Assembly: GCF_022539665.2 (NCBI RefSeq)
Contig: NC_081335.1
Location: 930,001 to 994,000, forward strand
DNA from: Daphnia carinata
Lineage: Eukaryota > Arthropoda > Branchiopoda > Diplostraca > Daphniidae
Length of the DNA: 64,000 nucleotides
Direction of reading: 5' to 3'
Shown: positions 1-12,926 of the stretch, piece after piece
Numbering within the stretch: the first letter of the stretch is position 1
Layout: each line of letters starts with the position of its first letter
The notes under the pieces: generated by a model
What the model was told of the DNA's origin: nothing
Seen by the model: the letters and a program-made list of their open reading frames with translations, nothing else
Database searches by the model: none
Made by a program: the position numbers and the translations under genes

Positions 1-3000
1 TTGGCACCTTGCCAACACTGTGTTCCAGGTCAGTGCTACCAGATAAATTTATTTTTTTGTCCTTTCTTTTTTTTTTTTTTTTTTTATATATATAAAGCCT
101 GTCGACACTAATGGAGATTCTGCTACTGATGTTGCAAGCTAGACAGAAAGTTGATCCGTGGAGGGCGGCTTCGTTACACAACACCATCATCAAAAGGCCA
201 GCGTTCGTGATGGTCTACGGGCATTTGCCGCCATTTCGACTGATTGTTCTCGATTGGAAACGACGTAAATGTACATTTTTTTTTTTTTTTTTCTGCTTCA
301 TACTTTTCAATTTGAAATGATGGTGGTTTACTGATAGCGCCGACAGCGTCTCTACTGTACGCCCGGAATTGATTGTTGGTGCAGAGCGTGCTTCCGATGC
401 AATAAAAAGTTTCGACAGTATCGTGAGCAGCGGGTTCATAGCTCACGCACCCCAATCAACGAACATCGATCGCCATTACAAAAGTCGATGAAAAAACCGT
501 CCAACGATAAAAGAAAAAATTGATGTCCATTCATTTCTAGCCGACCGTTACGTGTACATTGAAAAAAGAAGTTGACGAAAAGAACAAAAACAACTTTTTT
601 TTTTGTGTGTATGTTCATCCTTTACTTCAACCGATTGGTTCTTTAGCAGCCAGAACAAAAAGGTTCCTGGTTGGCGTCATCTTTGTAAAAAAAAAAAAAA
701 AAAAAAGGAATAATGAAGAAGCCGGACGAAAAGAAAAATGCTGGGGAAGCCAGTCGTTGGACAGAGTTGGATATATCGACCACACGAAAGCGAATTGGGG
801 CAATGTAAAACCGATTGAATGTCATTTTTGTGTTCAATGCAGAGCTTTTGACAATATGCAAAACGGTACGCTCGAATCGATTTTTTTTACATTGAAATTC
901 CACGCAAACAAAATGCGAATAAAAAATTTTTGTACCGACTTCAAGAATTCAGGATCCTTACAATTTACCGAGCGAATTCCATTTCCCCCAGCAATTTTTT
1001 TATTATTATTATGTAATCAAAGAACACGGGGGATCTGTTAAATCAAAATGACATTTATCCTTTTGAATATAAGCCTAGACGAACGAACCCAAAATATAGA
1101 TTAGCATTATCTAGATTATTACATTTCGTTGTCATCTAGTAGTCAGCCCGTAAAGCGAAATTGGCATTTTCCATAACGCTGGCATAGCAAATCACTTTGA
1201 CACAAAAATTCTTTCATTTTCTTTTGATTGATCAACGGCCAGCCCACTCAGGATAATATGGCATCATCCTTCAACATTAAAAAAACGGACTGTTATCTCT
1301 CGTCTATATCTAGGACGAATTGCGAAGTCAGCAACATCACGAAAAGATCAACCACCGCAGCGTGACAGCCAAAAAACTCGTTAGGATAAGGTCCTTCGAT
1401 GATAATAAAAACATCCCCCCCCCCCCCTAAAAAAAATAGAATACTCTCTATATATAGGGATAGAACGCTAGTATTCGGATTGACTGGCTACGGAAGCGGA
1501 TGAAAGTGGCAGCATAAATCCGCTTTATTGGTCGACTTTGAAACATCGATCGCGATACCCAAGGTCCCTGTGATGCTTGCACATCCTTGTGCCGGGAAAA
1601 CCCTCCCGCCGGTATAAAAAAACAAACAAAAAAACTCTGCCATCTAAATTGTCATCAGCGAGAAGAAGGAAAAGAGCCGAATACGACCACTTCCGTTAAG
1701 TACGGTGGCAAAGTTATAAAAAAAAAAAAAAAGCAGTGGAGCCCCAAAAAATCACAGAAACCTCATGATGCCAGTTTGGTATGATCGTTGACGACCTCCC
1801 AATCGACATCGAATTTTCTTAAGAGACGCGCTTCTGAAAAAGACGGGGACGTCAGACAATAAAAGATGAGACGATGCAACTGTTAACACTCTCTCGCACT
1901 TTACTCGACCCAAAGATTAGAAGAGGTAGATTAAAGTGAAAGTGGAGAGAATCCAAAAACTCGTGACGCGTCGATGATCATCGCCCAGATTTGGGTAGAG
2001 ACTCAACACGGGCAAACGAGACCCGCAAACGACGAAAACAAATTTTTTTGGCTTTGATCAAAGCCTTTCTTTTTTGCACTAGCAATACGTGTTTACGTGC
2101 CGCCCTTTGCAGAATATCATTAACTTTTCAGAGGGAAAGGATTTCTTTTTGTTTTTAATCGGTTGATGACAGTGTGGCCGTCCCTCCATTACGAAAAACG
2201 AAAATAAAAAAAGGAAAAAGCAGATGAGATGTCCAAAACGTATCACACGTTTTTTCTTTTCAGCAATGGTCTTCATTGAAAGCAGTTGATTGGTCGCGAG
2301 TGTCTGCAGTTGGAATAAGATTAGTAGACGCACCAAAAAGGTCAAACAAGTCCGCATTTTGCCTTCTTTTGGCGCGTGTACTGGAGAATTCGTTCGTACT
2401 CGTTGGCTGGATTCCATCGCAGGCTATCATCACCGACGCTGTCACTCAGATTGACTATAAGCTCCGTGCAATAGGACGCAGAGATTGAGGGTAAAAAAAA
2501 AAAAAAAAAAAATTCTGCTGTGATGCGCATTGTGTGTGGGTAGTGCAAAAAGCAATAAGAAAAATGATTGAAAGAGCCGGCAATTTTTTTTGTTCGATAT
2601 AAACAACTGAATCCTACGAGGCAAAATATCCTTTGAAGTTTTCCATGGAGGAATAACTGATGCGCGCACTGAAAAATATTCCGTTCGTGATGCGCAATGT
2701 CTATTCGACTATGTGAACTGATACTTTGTCTTATTCACGATCTTTAAAAACACAGTCCTACCTTAGAAGGCGCCAATGGTCGTTGACGATATGTTAGATG
2801 GGCTGTTTGGATATGCTGCGCTGGGACTTGTGCCGATCGACCGTCTTGTCAGAGATGAACAACCGAGTGCTGTATAGATTTCGCCGGGGAAGACGAAGGC
2901 AAGCCACAGGATCAAAAGGGAGCTGCGCGTCTGCGCTCCGCAGTCCCGAAAGATTCTGTGAAACAGCTGATAGAACAACATTTCAACATTAGGTAGGAAA

Positions 3001-3410
3001 TACATAGGCATCCACGTACTATACACATAATAATAATAAAAAAAAAAAAAAAGAAGACATATTTATTTTCTCTTTTACTGGCGTGCGGCTATTATTTCTT
3101 TTATGCTTCTTTCCTTCATATGTTTCTTATTTCTCCAAATCTATCGAAGAACGAGTTTGCTCGCAAGACTGACGTGGTAGCAAGCAAGGGACAATGCTTT
3201 TGTCGTTCTAGATGTAATGTGTGTGTACACTCAGAGAGCGCGAAGAATAAACACACAACATGTAGCGCGAAAATGAGACCCAAAAGAGAAATGTTTGTCC
3301 GCAAGTTCTTCTTTTCCCTTTCACGCCATAACTCCCGTCCGCAGAAACTAATGCTGTATATAACTACATAGTAATACAAAGAGGCTTTCGGATTTAAACC
3401 ATATGATAGC

Positions 3411-3428
3411 TGTGTGTGTGTGTGTGTT
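3411..3428. repeat. (TG)n microsatellite
   Basis: An uninterrupted TG dinucleotide tract, seen directly, with no coding context. Confidence 0.9.
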
Positions 3429-4050
3429 ATTATCACCGTAACCATATTCCATTTCTAGCGCGTACCCAACATCTCATATCCTCTACGTCAATATATAGCT
3501 CCTCCTTTTTCCCTCTTTGCCCAGCTGAATAAGACACCGGATTCAAAAGGATGCGACGCGGCGTATGTGGGACACAATCGAATAGAGTATTAAACTACAT
3601 GAAAGAATAACAAATATAAACAAAAAAAGAAAAGCGCAAAATATATTTACTACGTTAAGCGGAAACAAGAAAAAAACATGTTGTCTCCTATAAAGCAATA
3701 TCTTTTATCTACAAAAAAAAAAAAAAAAAAAAGAAGCGCGGTCTACAACTTTTCCCTTTTCAACATGTCGGAATCTTTCTATTGGATCATTTCCATTTCT
3801 CCTCATCCCACTCCATTCTTTATCGAGTTTTTTTCTTCCTCACTTGATGGAAAATGGAAAGAGAGAATGACATTTATAAAATACCAAGCGACAGAATCCT
3901 GACAAAATCTATTAAAAAAGTACGTACTCGTGGCACATGTTTGGCACTAACAGAGTCGGTCGGTATCAACTTAATATCCATCAAACATTTTTGTTTTTGT
4001 TTTTTTAAACCACTATTTGCAGTTAGAGAAAGTTTCTGTTTAGTACATCA

Positions 4051-4069
4051 CCCCCCCCCCCCCCCCCCC
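4051..4069. repeat. Poly-C run, 19 nt
   Basis: Nineteen consecutive C residues, seen directly. The run is unusually long for C/G in this otherwise A/T-run-rich DNA. Confidence 0.95.
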
Positions 4070-4861
4070 AATCTTTGTTGGCGAAGTGTGTCTACGTGGA
4101 GTGAAAACGAGTAGTCACGTTAGGTTTGCTTTAGTGCATTTCAAACTTTTTTTTAACAGCTCCTGTCTGGGAGCTTTCCTTGTCCGCGCAGCTCCCCGAA
4201 CTTTGATTCCTACCCTTCTTTCTTTTTTTCGCTCTCTATTCTCGCATCGATCCTAGAAATAAAAAATACTTTGGGCTCATTCTACTTTCTCTTTCATGAG
4301 TTCTACTATATCTGCACCGGATAATAATAAAAAAACGAGGCTTACGGAAGAAGATCAATGTGTAGAAAGGCAAAGAGATACAAAAATCAGAAAAAAGAAA
4401 AAGAAAACCAAACACGTAGTCAGCCCTACGAATCAACGTTCCTTGTTGATTTGCCACCCCGCCCCAAAAAATCGTGCTTAGCCTTTAAAGAAGCTGTCAG
4501 CGTAATGTCGATGAAGCTCAACATCAAGATGGACTCGTAATAATAAGTTAGCTAGTAAATCTGGTGACAGAATTCAGTAGGGGCGTTTCAGGAAGAATGT
4601 CCAGAACTGTAGAAAAGCCGCAAGCTGTTGAGCATTGTAAAAAGGAGAAAAAAAAAAAGGATTTGACTGCTGACATACGGACGGATCGATCATGAGATAT
4701 GCATGAAGATGCAAGATACAGACGTATAACACGCGTTCGATTTGCACGAAAAAAAAAAAAACCAAACACGAAGGCTATATAGTTTCAAGTTCTCTTCGAG
4801 ATCCTATTACGTTTAATATCACATTACGCTGCGTCAGTTTTGTAATCCGCATCGGTTGGGC

Positions 4862-4885
4862 AAAAAAAAAAAAAAAAAAAAAAAA
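4862..4885. repeat. Poly-A run, 24 nt
   Basis: One of the two longest homopolymer tracts in the window. It is followed by a short GA tract and no poly-adenylated gene copy is visible upstream, so there is no sign that it is a retrocopy tail. Confidence 0.9.
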
Positions 4886-7106
4886 GAGAGATCAACAGCC
4901 GGCTTCTAACAGTCGCGAGTCACGGGAACGCGAATTTTTTTTTTTTTTTCAACAAACCAACGAGAAATTTACCTGACAGATTGTCGCAATGTCCGCCGAC
5001 ACTAAAGCGCTAGTTGTTTTTGATCTACCGTCCGTCTATGCGACACTGCCGTTGTTGCTGTGGTCAACCGTTAGTCCGCACGAGGCTAAATAAAAAATCA
5101 AAGGATAGTCGAATCTGATGTCACCCAACAGTGAAGCAAGAAAACAGCCACCTTCGTCCTGCTTTCAACTCTATCTCTTCGTATTTCTTTCCGTAAAGTT
5201 CATAGCCGAGCAAAAACTCTTCCCCCTGTCGGCGGAATGATCCAGCTAACTCTCAGCCAAAGCTATATCCTGATCCGGCGCAGTCGTGATTGCCTCTCTT
5301 TTTTCCATTCCCCCCCTTTTTTTGACCTTCCTGTGGTTGGTTTTGGTAGCGATTAAGCCATCTGGCGGTCGAAAACGTAACTACCAACAAAATTTACAGC
5401 CGTAAATGCGCCCTTTTACAATTAGGATTAAGGCATGTTCAAACGTTTTCGTATTGGCTTCCCTTTGCACGAGAATTCTAGAATTGACTCTGGGACGAAC
5501 TGAAAAGGTTGACATGAATTTATATTTCCCAGTCGTTTCGTCGAAGCGCCATTGGCAGAAAACGTTCAACAGCTTGTAGGAAAAAAGAAAGAAAAGTAAC
5601 AAAAAAAAATGTTGCCCTACCTCTCTCAACAGAATGGCAGACACGTGGTTGTTCAAACCACGTAAAAATCAATACCAGACAGAAGTTTTCGATCCAAAAG
5701 TAAAAAAAAAAATGCACAATAAAATAGTTGGTTTCAGTAGCTAGAACGTATCTAATACAACGAAAACCACAAAAATCCAAATGCCACATAATGTAACAAA
5801 AATGTTTCTCTAAAAAATTGCCCTCGGCATTTTGGTATACACAAGATACAAATCGGTACACTAAAAAGTAAAAAAGATTTACCGAGAAGGATGTAGCGGC
5901 ATGGACACTGGTCACCAAGTGTATGGAAGAAAACGGCGGCCATTGGAGTCACAGGTTTGGGCCAGAATGATATGCGACACAAAACAAAGCTGGAAAGCAA
6001 TTGTACCAGGGAAATTGTCTATTCATGCCGAAGTTTAGTTCATCAAAGATCAGTTCACATTTTTTGTTCTTTTTTTTTTAACCATCTGTTTCTTTAACGT
6101 ACAAGTAAAAATGTAAGACGAGTACACAGTTGTGCTCTCTGGCTCTTGCCAACAAAAAGACTAAACTGACCTTATCCGTTTGTGTATGGGCTTGCATTGT
6201 TTCAGTGTCTACAAAGTGCGCGGCAAAACTAAAAACAATTAGATGTGCAACATTGCCTGATTGCAACATTGACTACAGTCAGTAGACATCGATAGATGTC
6301 ACGACTAGTACCATGTACATTACCCATCGGCCCCGAACGGGAACAATAACCACGGGTAAACACACAAAGGCAGGAAAATAAAGTGGAAGAATAGATGTGT
6401 GGGAAAGAAAAAGTGCAGCAAGGGACGTGAGGCCGTGAAAGCTACAGGGGGGGATATCTATTCTTCAATTGGCATCACGTTCCAAAGATGTCTGGAAAAT
6501 ATCTTTTCCCCAATCCTAAAAATCAATAAGCTACATTGAGATTGAATTTTTTCTGGCCCATATTCCTTGAAAAATATCTATATTTATGTAACATAGTACA
6601 GTTTCTTTGTTGTTCCTCCCTTTTTTTTTGTTGTTGTTGTTGTTATTTGGTATTGCAAACGTGAGTCGAATAGCTGCTGCAGCGATCGTTCGGGAATTGT
6701 ATAGAATAGAGCCTATTGCACCATAATAGAAAAAAGAGGAAAATAGCCTTGAGAAAAAAAAAACGTGCAATGGATCTGATGGCAACATACGGAATCCGCA
6801 CAAACGCGCTAATCAAATCGTCAACACGGAACAACATCAGCAGCTTCGGTCAGCGATTTTATTGCCATCTATATAACCTGTAAAAAAAAAATAAATAAAT
6901 CAAATAAATGAATAACTCTGGTGTTATATACCTATATACCTTATATGCCCTAGACATGATTCATTCATTATGTGGATCAAACGAAAAGCGAAACCCACTC
7001 CCCTGAAAACAAGGTACCATTTACGTAACGACCTAAATGTCAAGGGCAAGTTGAAGAGATGAAAGCTAATTACAATCAGCCCAACCCCTATTAACACACG
7101 ACTACA

Positions 7107-7131
7107 TGTGTGTGTGTGTGTGTGTGTGTGT
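7107..7131. repeat. (TG)n microsatellite
   Basis: About 12 TG units in a row, seen directly. Confidence 0.9.
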
Positions 7132-9819
7132 TCCTTAGATGGCAAAAAAATAAAATAAAATAAAAATGTGCGTGCGTCTACGGTACGGGTGTCTCCCCCT
7201 CACCCCCTTCACAACACACGGCAATCGACCCGACAAGAAAAGCGTCGTTATAATATTAGCAATGATGAAGCTCTGTCGTCGTCATCGGTCGCTGCTGGCA
7301 ACTCGCCGCCCGTCGTCATGGCTCTATGTAGTCGTTCGAGATACAATATTTTTCTTTGACATTTTCTTTTTTTTTTTTTTTTTTGTTTATTCCTATCATG
7401 CTGACTGCAATCTTTTCTCCTTTCCATCTATAAAAGCTGTCGGCACGATTCTGCGCCATATTTTCGATCAAAATCATCACATGATGAGATGGGGGGGGGG
7501 GGAGAATAAGAAATTGGAAGGCATGGGTTGTCAAGGATAGGGGGGGGCTTAATACGTTCCTCGTTTGCGTCCCTCTCTCTATCCTTTTTTTTTCTTACAC
7601 CATTGGCACCTTTCTAGTTCAATTGCGTTCGACCCGAATCATTTTTCTTTTGGCCGGCGGCTGAGTAAACAAGCGGGTCGTCTAAAAAGGGAAATCGACA
7701 AGACGAAGAAATCTCATTTTCCTTTCGCTCGTCGATCTGTCTGCGGATGTGGCGAATGTAAAAAAAAAAAAGCCTTCGCCAACTAGTAACGCACAAATCG
7801 AAAAAGCCTGAAAGAGAAATGCTTATTGCATCGGCCAGATATTCAATTTGCCATGGATATTTAATAAAACGAGGCTGGGACGACTGCAAAAATAGGCCCA
7901 CAAATTGCCAATAACACCAAGTAAAATCTTATTGGCGACGCCATTCACCATCACCTCCAACCACTATAAAGCATTGCAGGTTTGTTTTTGCAAGGCGGGG
8001 ATAGTTGAGAAAGAGACGAAGGTGAATTGTAAAAGTGTTATTGCTAAAGGTCGGTTCGCATCTTATCGACTCATCACAACATCAGATCAATAAAAGCCGA
8101 CACAAGAGCCACAGCGTCGCCGTGAGGGCGTCGGGACGTCGCAGGGATATATAATGAAGCGCGTAAAAGAGCATCATTTATATACGAAAAAATGGTTTGG
8201 GGGGGGGATTCAACGCGGTGCTGGTTGTCTATCTATACGAAGATGTTACATTGGCGATGCCACACAAAAAACACGGCTGGAAACAAATCGAAAAAAAAAA
8301 AAATAAGAAAAATGGGACAGTGAAAGCCACAAAAGCCATCAGCGATGATGTTGTCATCGTCGTTGATTTTTTTTTCCCTCTCCGTATTTTCTAAAAAAAA
8401 AAAAATGACGAGAAACTAGATTAGCCAGAGGCGGCCGTCATTGGGTAGGAGGCGCAAGTGTCAAACCAGCAACCCCCTCCCTTCCAAAAAAAAAAAAAAA
8501 CAAGAAAAAATAAAAATGCGACGTGAGAGTGACGGTGATTCCATCAACACGAAACTTCATCCGTTCAGACGTCCAATTAAATATCATTTCAATCTGTTCA
8601 TTTTCTTTTCACTCCAATCGAGTGCCGGTTAGAGTAAAAAACAAAAACAAGCAAATACGTTGAACACACACATACACACACAAAGTGCTGAAAACAATAA
8701 GGCATCATTGTTACGATTGCCCTTTAATAGTTTTCCGTTCTCTCTTTGGCAAAGATGCGCCACTTCTCCGGCAGCCTGTCTGTGTTATAACCGACGGGCG
8801 TTTGTTGGTTGAAAAATGATCGATCCCTCCCCCCCCCCTCCCGCTCGAGAGAAAATAGAAAAGGACAAGAACAGAAGATTGTAGGGGGGAACGGAGTGAA
8901 TTGAGAAGGAAAAGACCGAGCGCAGTATCTTTCTTCGTCGTCTACGTTTACATGTTTGCCAGGGCGCAGTCGACGCAGCATGAAGCCAAAAAAAAAAGAA
9001 GAGGGGGAGAACGTAGCGCGGCGTCGCCGTCCAAGAAGCTGCCTCCCTCTCTGTTCAAAGCAACGCAGGAGAACCCAAGCAATCTCCTCCCTCCCCTGGT
9101 CCCCGTGACGACGACACGACGAACGCCGGTCAACGGACATACTGACAGTAGCCGGAGCTCGATGCGGACGTACCGCGTCTGAGCTAGTGCTTTTTTCTAT
9201 CCAATTATTTATTAGGGGGTTATTTTTTTTTTCTTCTTTTTTGTTGAATATCGTAGCAGACGCGTGCGCGACCACCTGCGCCAAATTTCGCAACAACGAT
9301 ACGCGTTGACGTTAAAAAAGACACACGCGTTATCTACAACTGGCAAGAAAAAAGGAACAATACAAAATCTGGGTGTGCATTTCCTGCTTGTTTTGACGAC
9401 AGAGGAACGGATGAAACAGATGACAGTCCATCTCATTTGTTCTACCTGCCAAAGAAGAGAATTGTGGGGGTCTCTTCGAGACGCGTTTGTGCTGTTCACA
9501 TTCGGGGAAAAAAACAAACAAAAATCAGAGACAAGTTTCGTGCAAAGGCCGAGGTAAAGTTTGACTTTCGATCAGGCGATGTGCTTCTAGCAGCACAATC
9601 AATGCGAGAACTCGTATAACTTTGCCCGTGCTTGTTATCGTCGCAAAACGCGTGTACGCGCTCATCACCTACATTGCAGCAAAGAAGAGTAGTATTGAAC
9701 CTGCCACTAGTGGTGCGCACCCTAACTTGGCAAGCCCAACTCTCTCCGGAAAAAGTGAAAAAAGAAAACGACATGCCCTACGCCTTCACCTGAATCACTG
9801 ACGTTAGTATATACATCCG

Positions 9820-9841
9820 CACACACACACACACACACACC
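9820..9841. repeat. (CA)n microsatellite
   Basis: Eleven CA units in a row, seen directly. Confidence 0.9.
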
Positions 9842-10205
9842 AATCACGTAGAAAAAAAAAGTTCTTTGGCTTTGATAAAGTCATCGACCTTTGCTTCTAT
9901 TGTTGCTTTCCTTTTTTTTTTGGGGGGGGGGCTCTCTCACTTGTATAACTGCTCGTGCGTGTTGTTGTTATTATTCGATATAGTAGTTCCCCTTAGGGTT
10001 CATCTACTTTTGGGTTTGATGTAACCAAAAACGCGAGCGTCTATGCCCGCATTTGAATCTACATCCAACCGGGGTTCTTTTTCTTTTTTTTTTTTTTATT
10101 CCAGTCTCGTATAGAGTTTCTTTTCTTTCCGCATTGACTTGGCAACAAACCGACAAAAATAGAATACAAAAAAAAAAAAAAAGTTGTGGGAAATTGATTT
10201 ACAGA

Positions 10206-10329
10206 CGTGCCGATTCTTCGTGACGGGCGAGGTGCACGTCATTCGTTTGGGTACGGTCAACTTGGGCTCCTCATCTCGTCAATCTTCAATCTTTCTCTTC
10301 ATCATTCTCTCTTTCACCAAACCTACCGG
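10206..10329 (+). other. Exon-like segment with good splice sites, gene unknown
   Basis: A 124-nt GC-richer island is preceded by an acceptor-like TTTACAG and followed by a strong donor match (CCG|GTAAGTAC). One frame is open throughout and can be read as a mixed hydrophilic then hydrophobic peptide, but I recognise no family and see no partner exon nearby. It may be a 5' non-coding exon of a downstream gene, part of an unrecognised gene, or chance. Visible: the splice-like borders. Inferred: any exon role. Confidence 0.2.
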
Positions 10330-11355
10330 TAAGTACTTGAAACTTTTTCTCATTTTTATTTATTTTTTTTTTTCACGCCTTTCATTTGTTTTGTTTTTTT
10401 TTCTTTCTGATGGCGGGGGAGGAAGAGGGAAATGTTATTTTGTTTTAATGCCCTCCGGTGCTGAATCGAATCGAGTGCTAGATATTTGTTACGCTTGGAT
10501 TGATAGCGCAGCTCCTGCGAAACTCTGAGATTTTATACCTCTGTCCTCAGCATTATGCAACGAGCGCAATGCCCACTTTTGCACAACCCAGTTCTGTTCA
10601 ATTCGATCATCAACCGTTGGCGATTCAGAAAATCTTTTGTTTTCCCCAATCAAAATCTGCACGTGTGGCGATCGCTACATTCAAAATTCGCTTTTTTATG
10701 GCCAGTCACGAAATTCGAAACAAACGAGAAAAAAGAGATTTGAGAAAAGAGATTATTCATTACTTCTGATCACATTGAAAGCACAGGTCGTGTGTGTGTA
10801 CAATAAAAGCCTCGGTAACCGAGCCGATTAAAAAGAAAGCACAAAAAAAAAACTGCTGTTACGTAACCACGTTTTGCTCTTTCAAAACGTACTGCCTTGA
10901 ATGCGTACGTAATAACTGTCCCTGCTTTTTCTACAGTTGCCTTATTGTTTAACTCTTGATAAATAATGCTAAACGCTCGGGAAATGAAAGGCCTAAAGAG
11001 AAGAGCGCAAAAAAAAAGACAAAAAAAAAATTCATGAATAATGCAAGCCTTTATACTGTCTGCCCGTCTTTTCCGCCTACTCCAAGTCACGAAAGAGGCA
11101 CGCGTGACTTGCCATTACGAACGGCTGTTCTAAGAAACCCCCCCCCAGAAAAAATGAGGGGAAATAGTGTAAGACAGAGGCAGGCAGAAAAATGAAGGAA
11201 AAAAAAAGTGTAGGCATAAAGAAGATATAATAACAGACGTCTACGATTATAGGGGAGGACAGGAACTTTGTCAATGTATTGTCCCGCTAGAATGAACGCG
11301 CGTGTAAGAGAAAATTGAGATTACCTCGTTCACAATCAACGGCTGCAGAGAGACG

Positions 11356-11375
11356 GAGAGAGAGAGAGAGAGAGA
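11356..11375. repeat. (GA)n microsatellite
   Basis: Ten GA units, seen directly. Confidence 0.9.
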
Positions 11376-12867
11376 AACGTGAGAATTAATAAAGAGAAGG
11401 GACGAGTCACTGTGTACACCACCTATTTTAACAATTCAGGTGGGCGTTGTATTGTGTGTGTGTGTGTGCGCCGGCGGCAAGGTGAGAATAAGTGCAGCAA
11501 AGCAATCATCGAAGCCGAGCCACGGGTTTCTGCCCCGACGCGGACAAAGTGCCACGGGGGGTTATACGAGACGCTGTGCGGGATTGGCAAGAAATACGAC
11601 CGGAAACAATACCGAGACAAACAAACAATAACGTTCTGTTTGATCTTCCCAGCGATACGTAATTATAAATAGTCGAACGCAAGAAATAAAAGAGCAATAG
11701 CGATTCCCCTTGTTTGAGCTTGCGTCAATCTAAAAAATTCAAATGATTCGTTTGAAATCGAACGGAACAAAATCAATTTGAGAACGCATTGGGCAATCGG
11801 TGCGAACGACAACAAACAAACGGAGACAATGCGGGACATGAAATAAGGAAAAACAAAAATCACAAAGCCAAAGGGAAGGAAAGAAAAAGGTGATGATCTA
11901 GGTCAGGAATCCTTTCATGAAATGTTACCAAAAAAAAAACAACAAAACAAAATAAATAAATCAAGAGTACAACAAACAAAGTGAATAACAACAAAGCGCC
12001 ACATTTCAATAATAACTGAGAAGTTTTGTGGGGAGGGAAAAGTCGGCCGCGGGAAAAGCCAAACAATAAAACCTAATATCTATCTTGTGTGTAACAAAAG
12101 TGTGAGCAGTACGGATGAACAAGTCTCGTGACTTTACTTTTTATGACTGCCTCATGCACTGCGTCTCTTTCTATGTTTGCCCGCTTTTTCCCCCTTACCC
12201 GTGCGTGAAGTGAACATCGCGTTATTACTCCCGTGCATCTTCGCCGCACTCCCGCTCTCTCTGTCTTGCTGTCGGATCCCGCATTATTGTTTTTTTGTTT
12301 TTTTTCCGTCTGGCGTCCTGATAACGTGAGGACAAGAGTGGGTCTCTTGTTTTTTAAAAACTCATCTCCCGCTGCTCTCGGCGCTCGATCGAAAGTATAT
12401 ATTTTATGTAGGACAAAGTCCACTGATTTAAATTGCACCCGCTCTTATAAAGCTTTCATTGCGGGGGAAGAATGAAGTTGTGTCGCATGAGCCCACTTTT
12501 TACAACTTGGACAGGGAACTCACGGCCGCCCCCCCCCCTCCTTTAGACGATATTAGTTTTTACGATCGAATTTTTATCTGCCGAAAAGAATAGGTATGTC
12601 TAGACATAGCCTTTTTTTTTATTTATTTTTTTTTTTTTCAAAATAACATCTGCTGAGGACGTCGTAAAAATGAACGTCCTCATTTCAATTAACTGGTTAA
12701 TGAAACAGCCACGTGTTCTATCAATTTGAATATGAAACTCACGTTCCTGGTGTTAAGAAAAAAGAAAAACGTATTTTGTTCTTGGACTATGTTTGAAAAC
12801 ATGTCAATCGAACTTCCGTGTTCGTTCTTCTCTCGACAAAATTCATTTTCGAACTCGGTAATTGGTT

Positions 12868-12926
12868 TCTTGTCCTTTTGTCGAGTGTGTTTTTGTTCTT
12901 GTCCTTTTGTCGAGTGTGTTTTTGTT
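12868..12926. repeat. 29-bp direct tandem duplication
   Basis: A 29-bp unit beginning TCTTGTCCTTTTGTCGAGTG occurs twice head to tail, with a few bases of a third copy. The copies are essentially identical, suggesting a recent slippage or duplication. No gene is recognised around it. Confidence 0.85.

Noticed and set aside
2770-2875. Plus-strand frame after CTACCTTAG reading KAPMVVDDMLDGLFGYAALG and onward
   Set aside because: It looks protein-like for 36 codons, but it then stops, has no donor in frame, no partner exon and no family resemblance.
8724-9296. 190-codon minus-strand open frame
   Set aside because: It runs through poly-A/T and purine-rich tracts, is rich in Arg/Ser/Phe runs, and has no recognisable motif or splice context; likely chance in a GC-richer patch.
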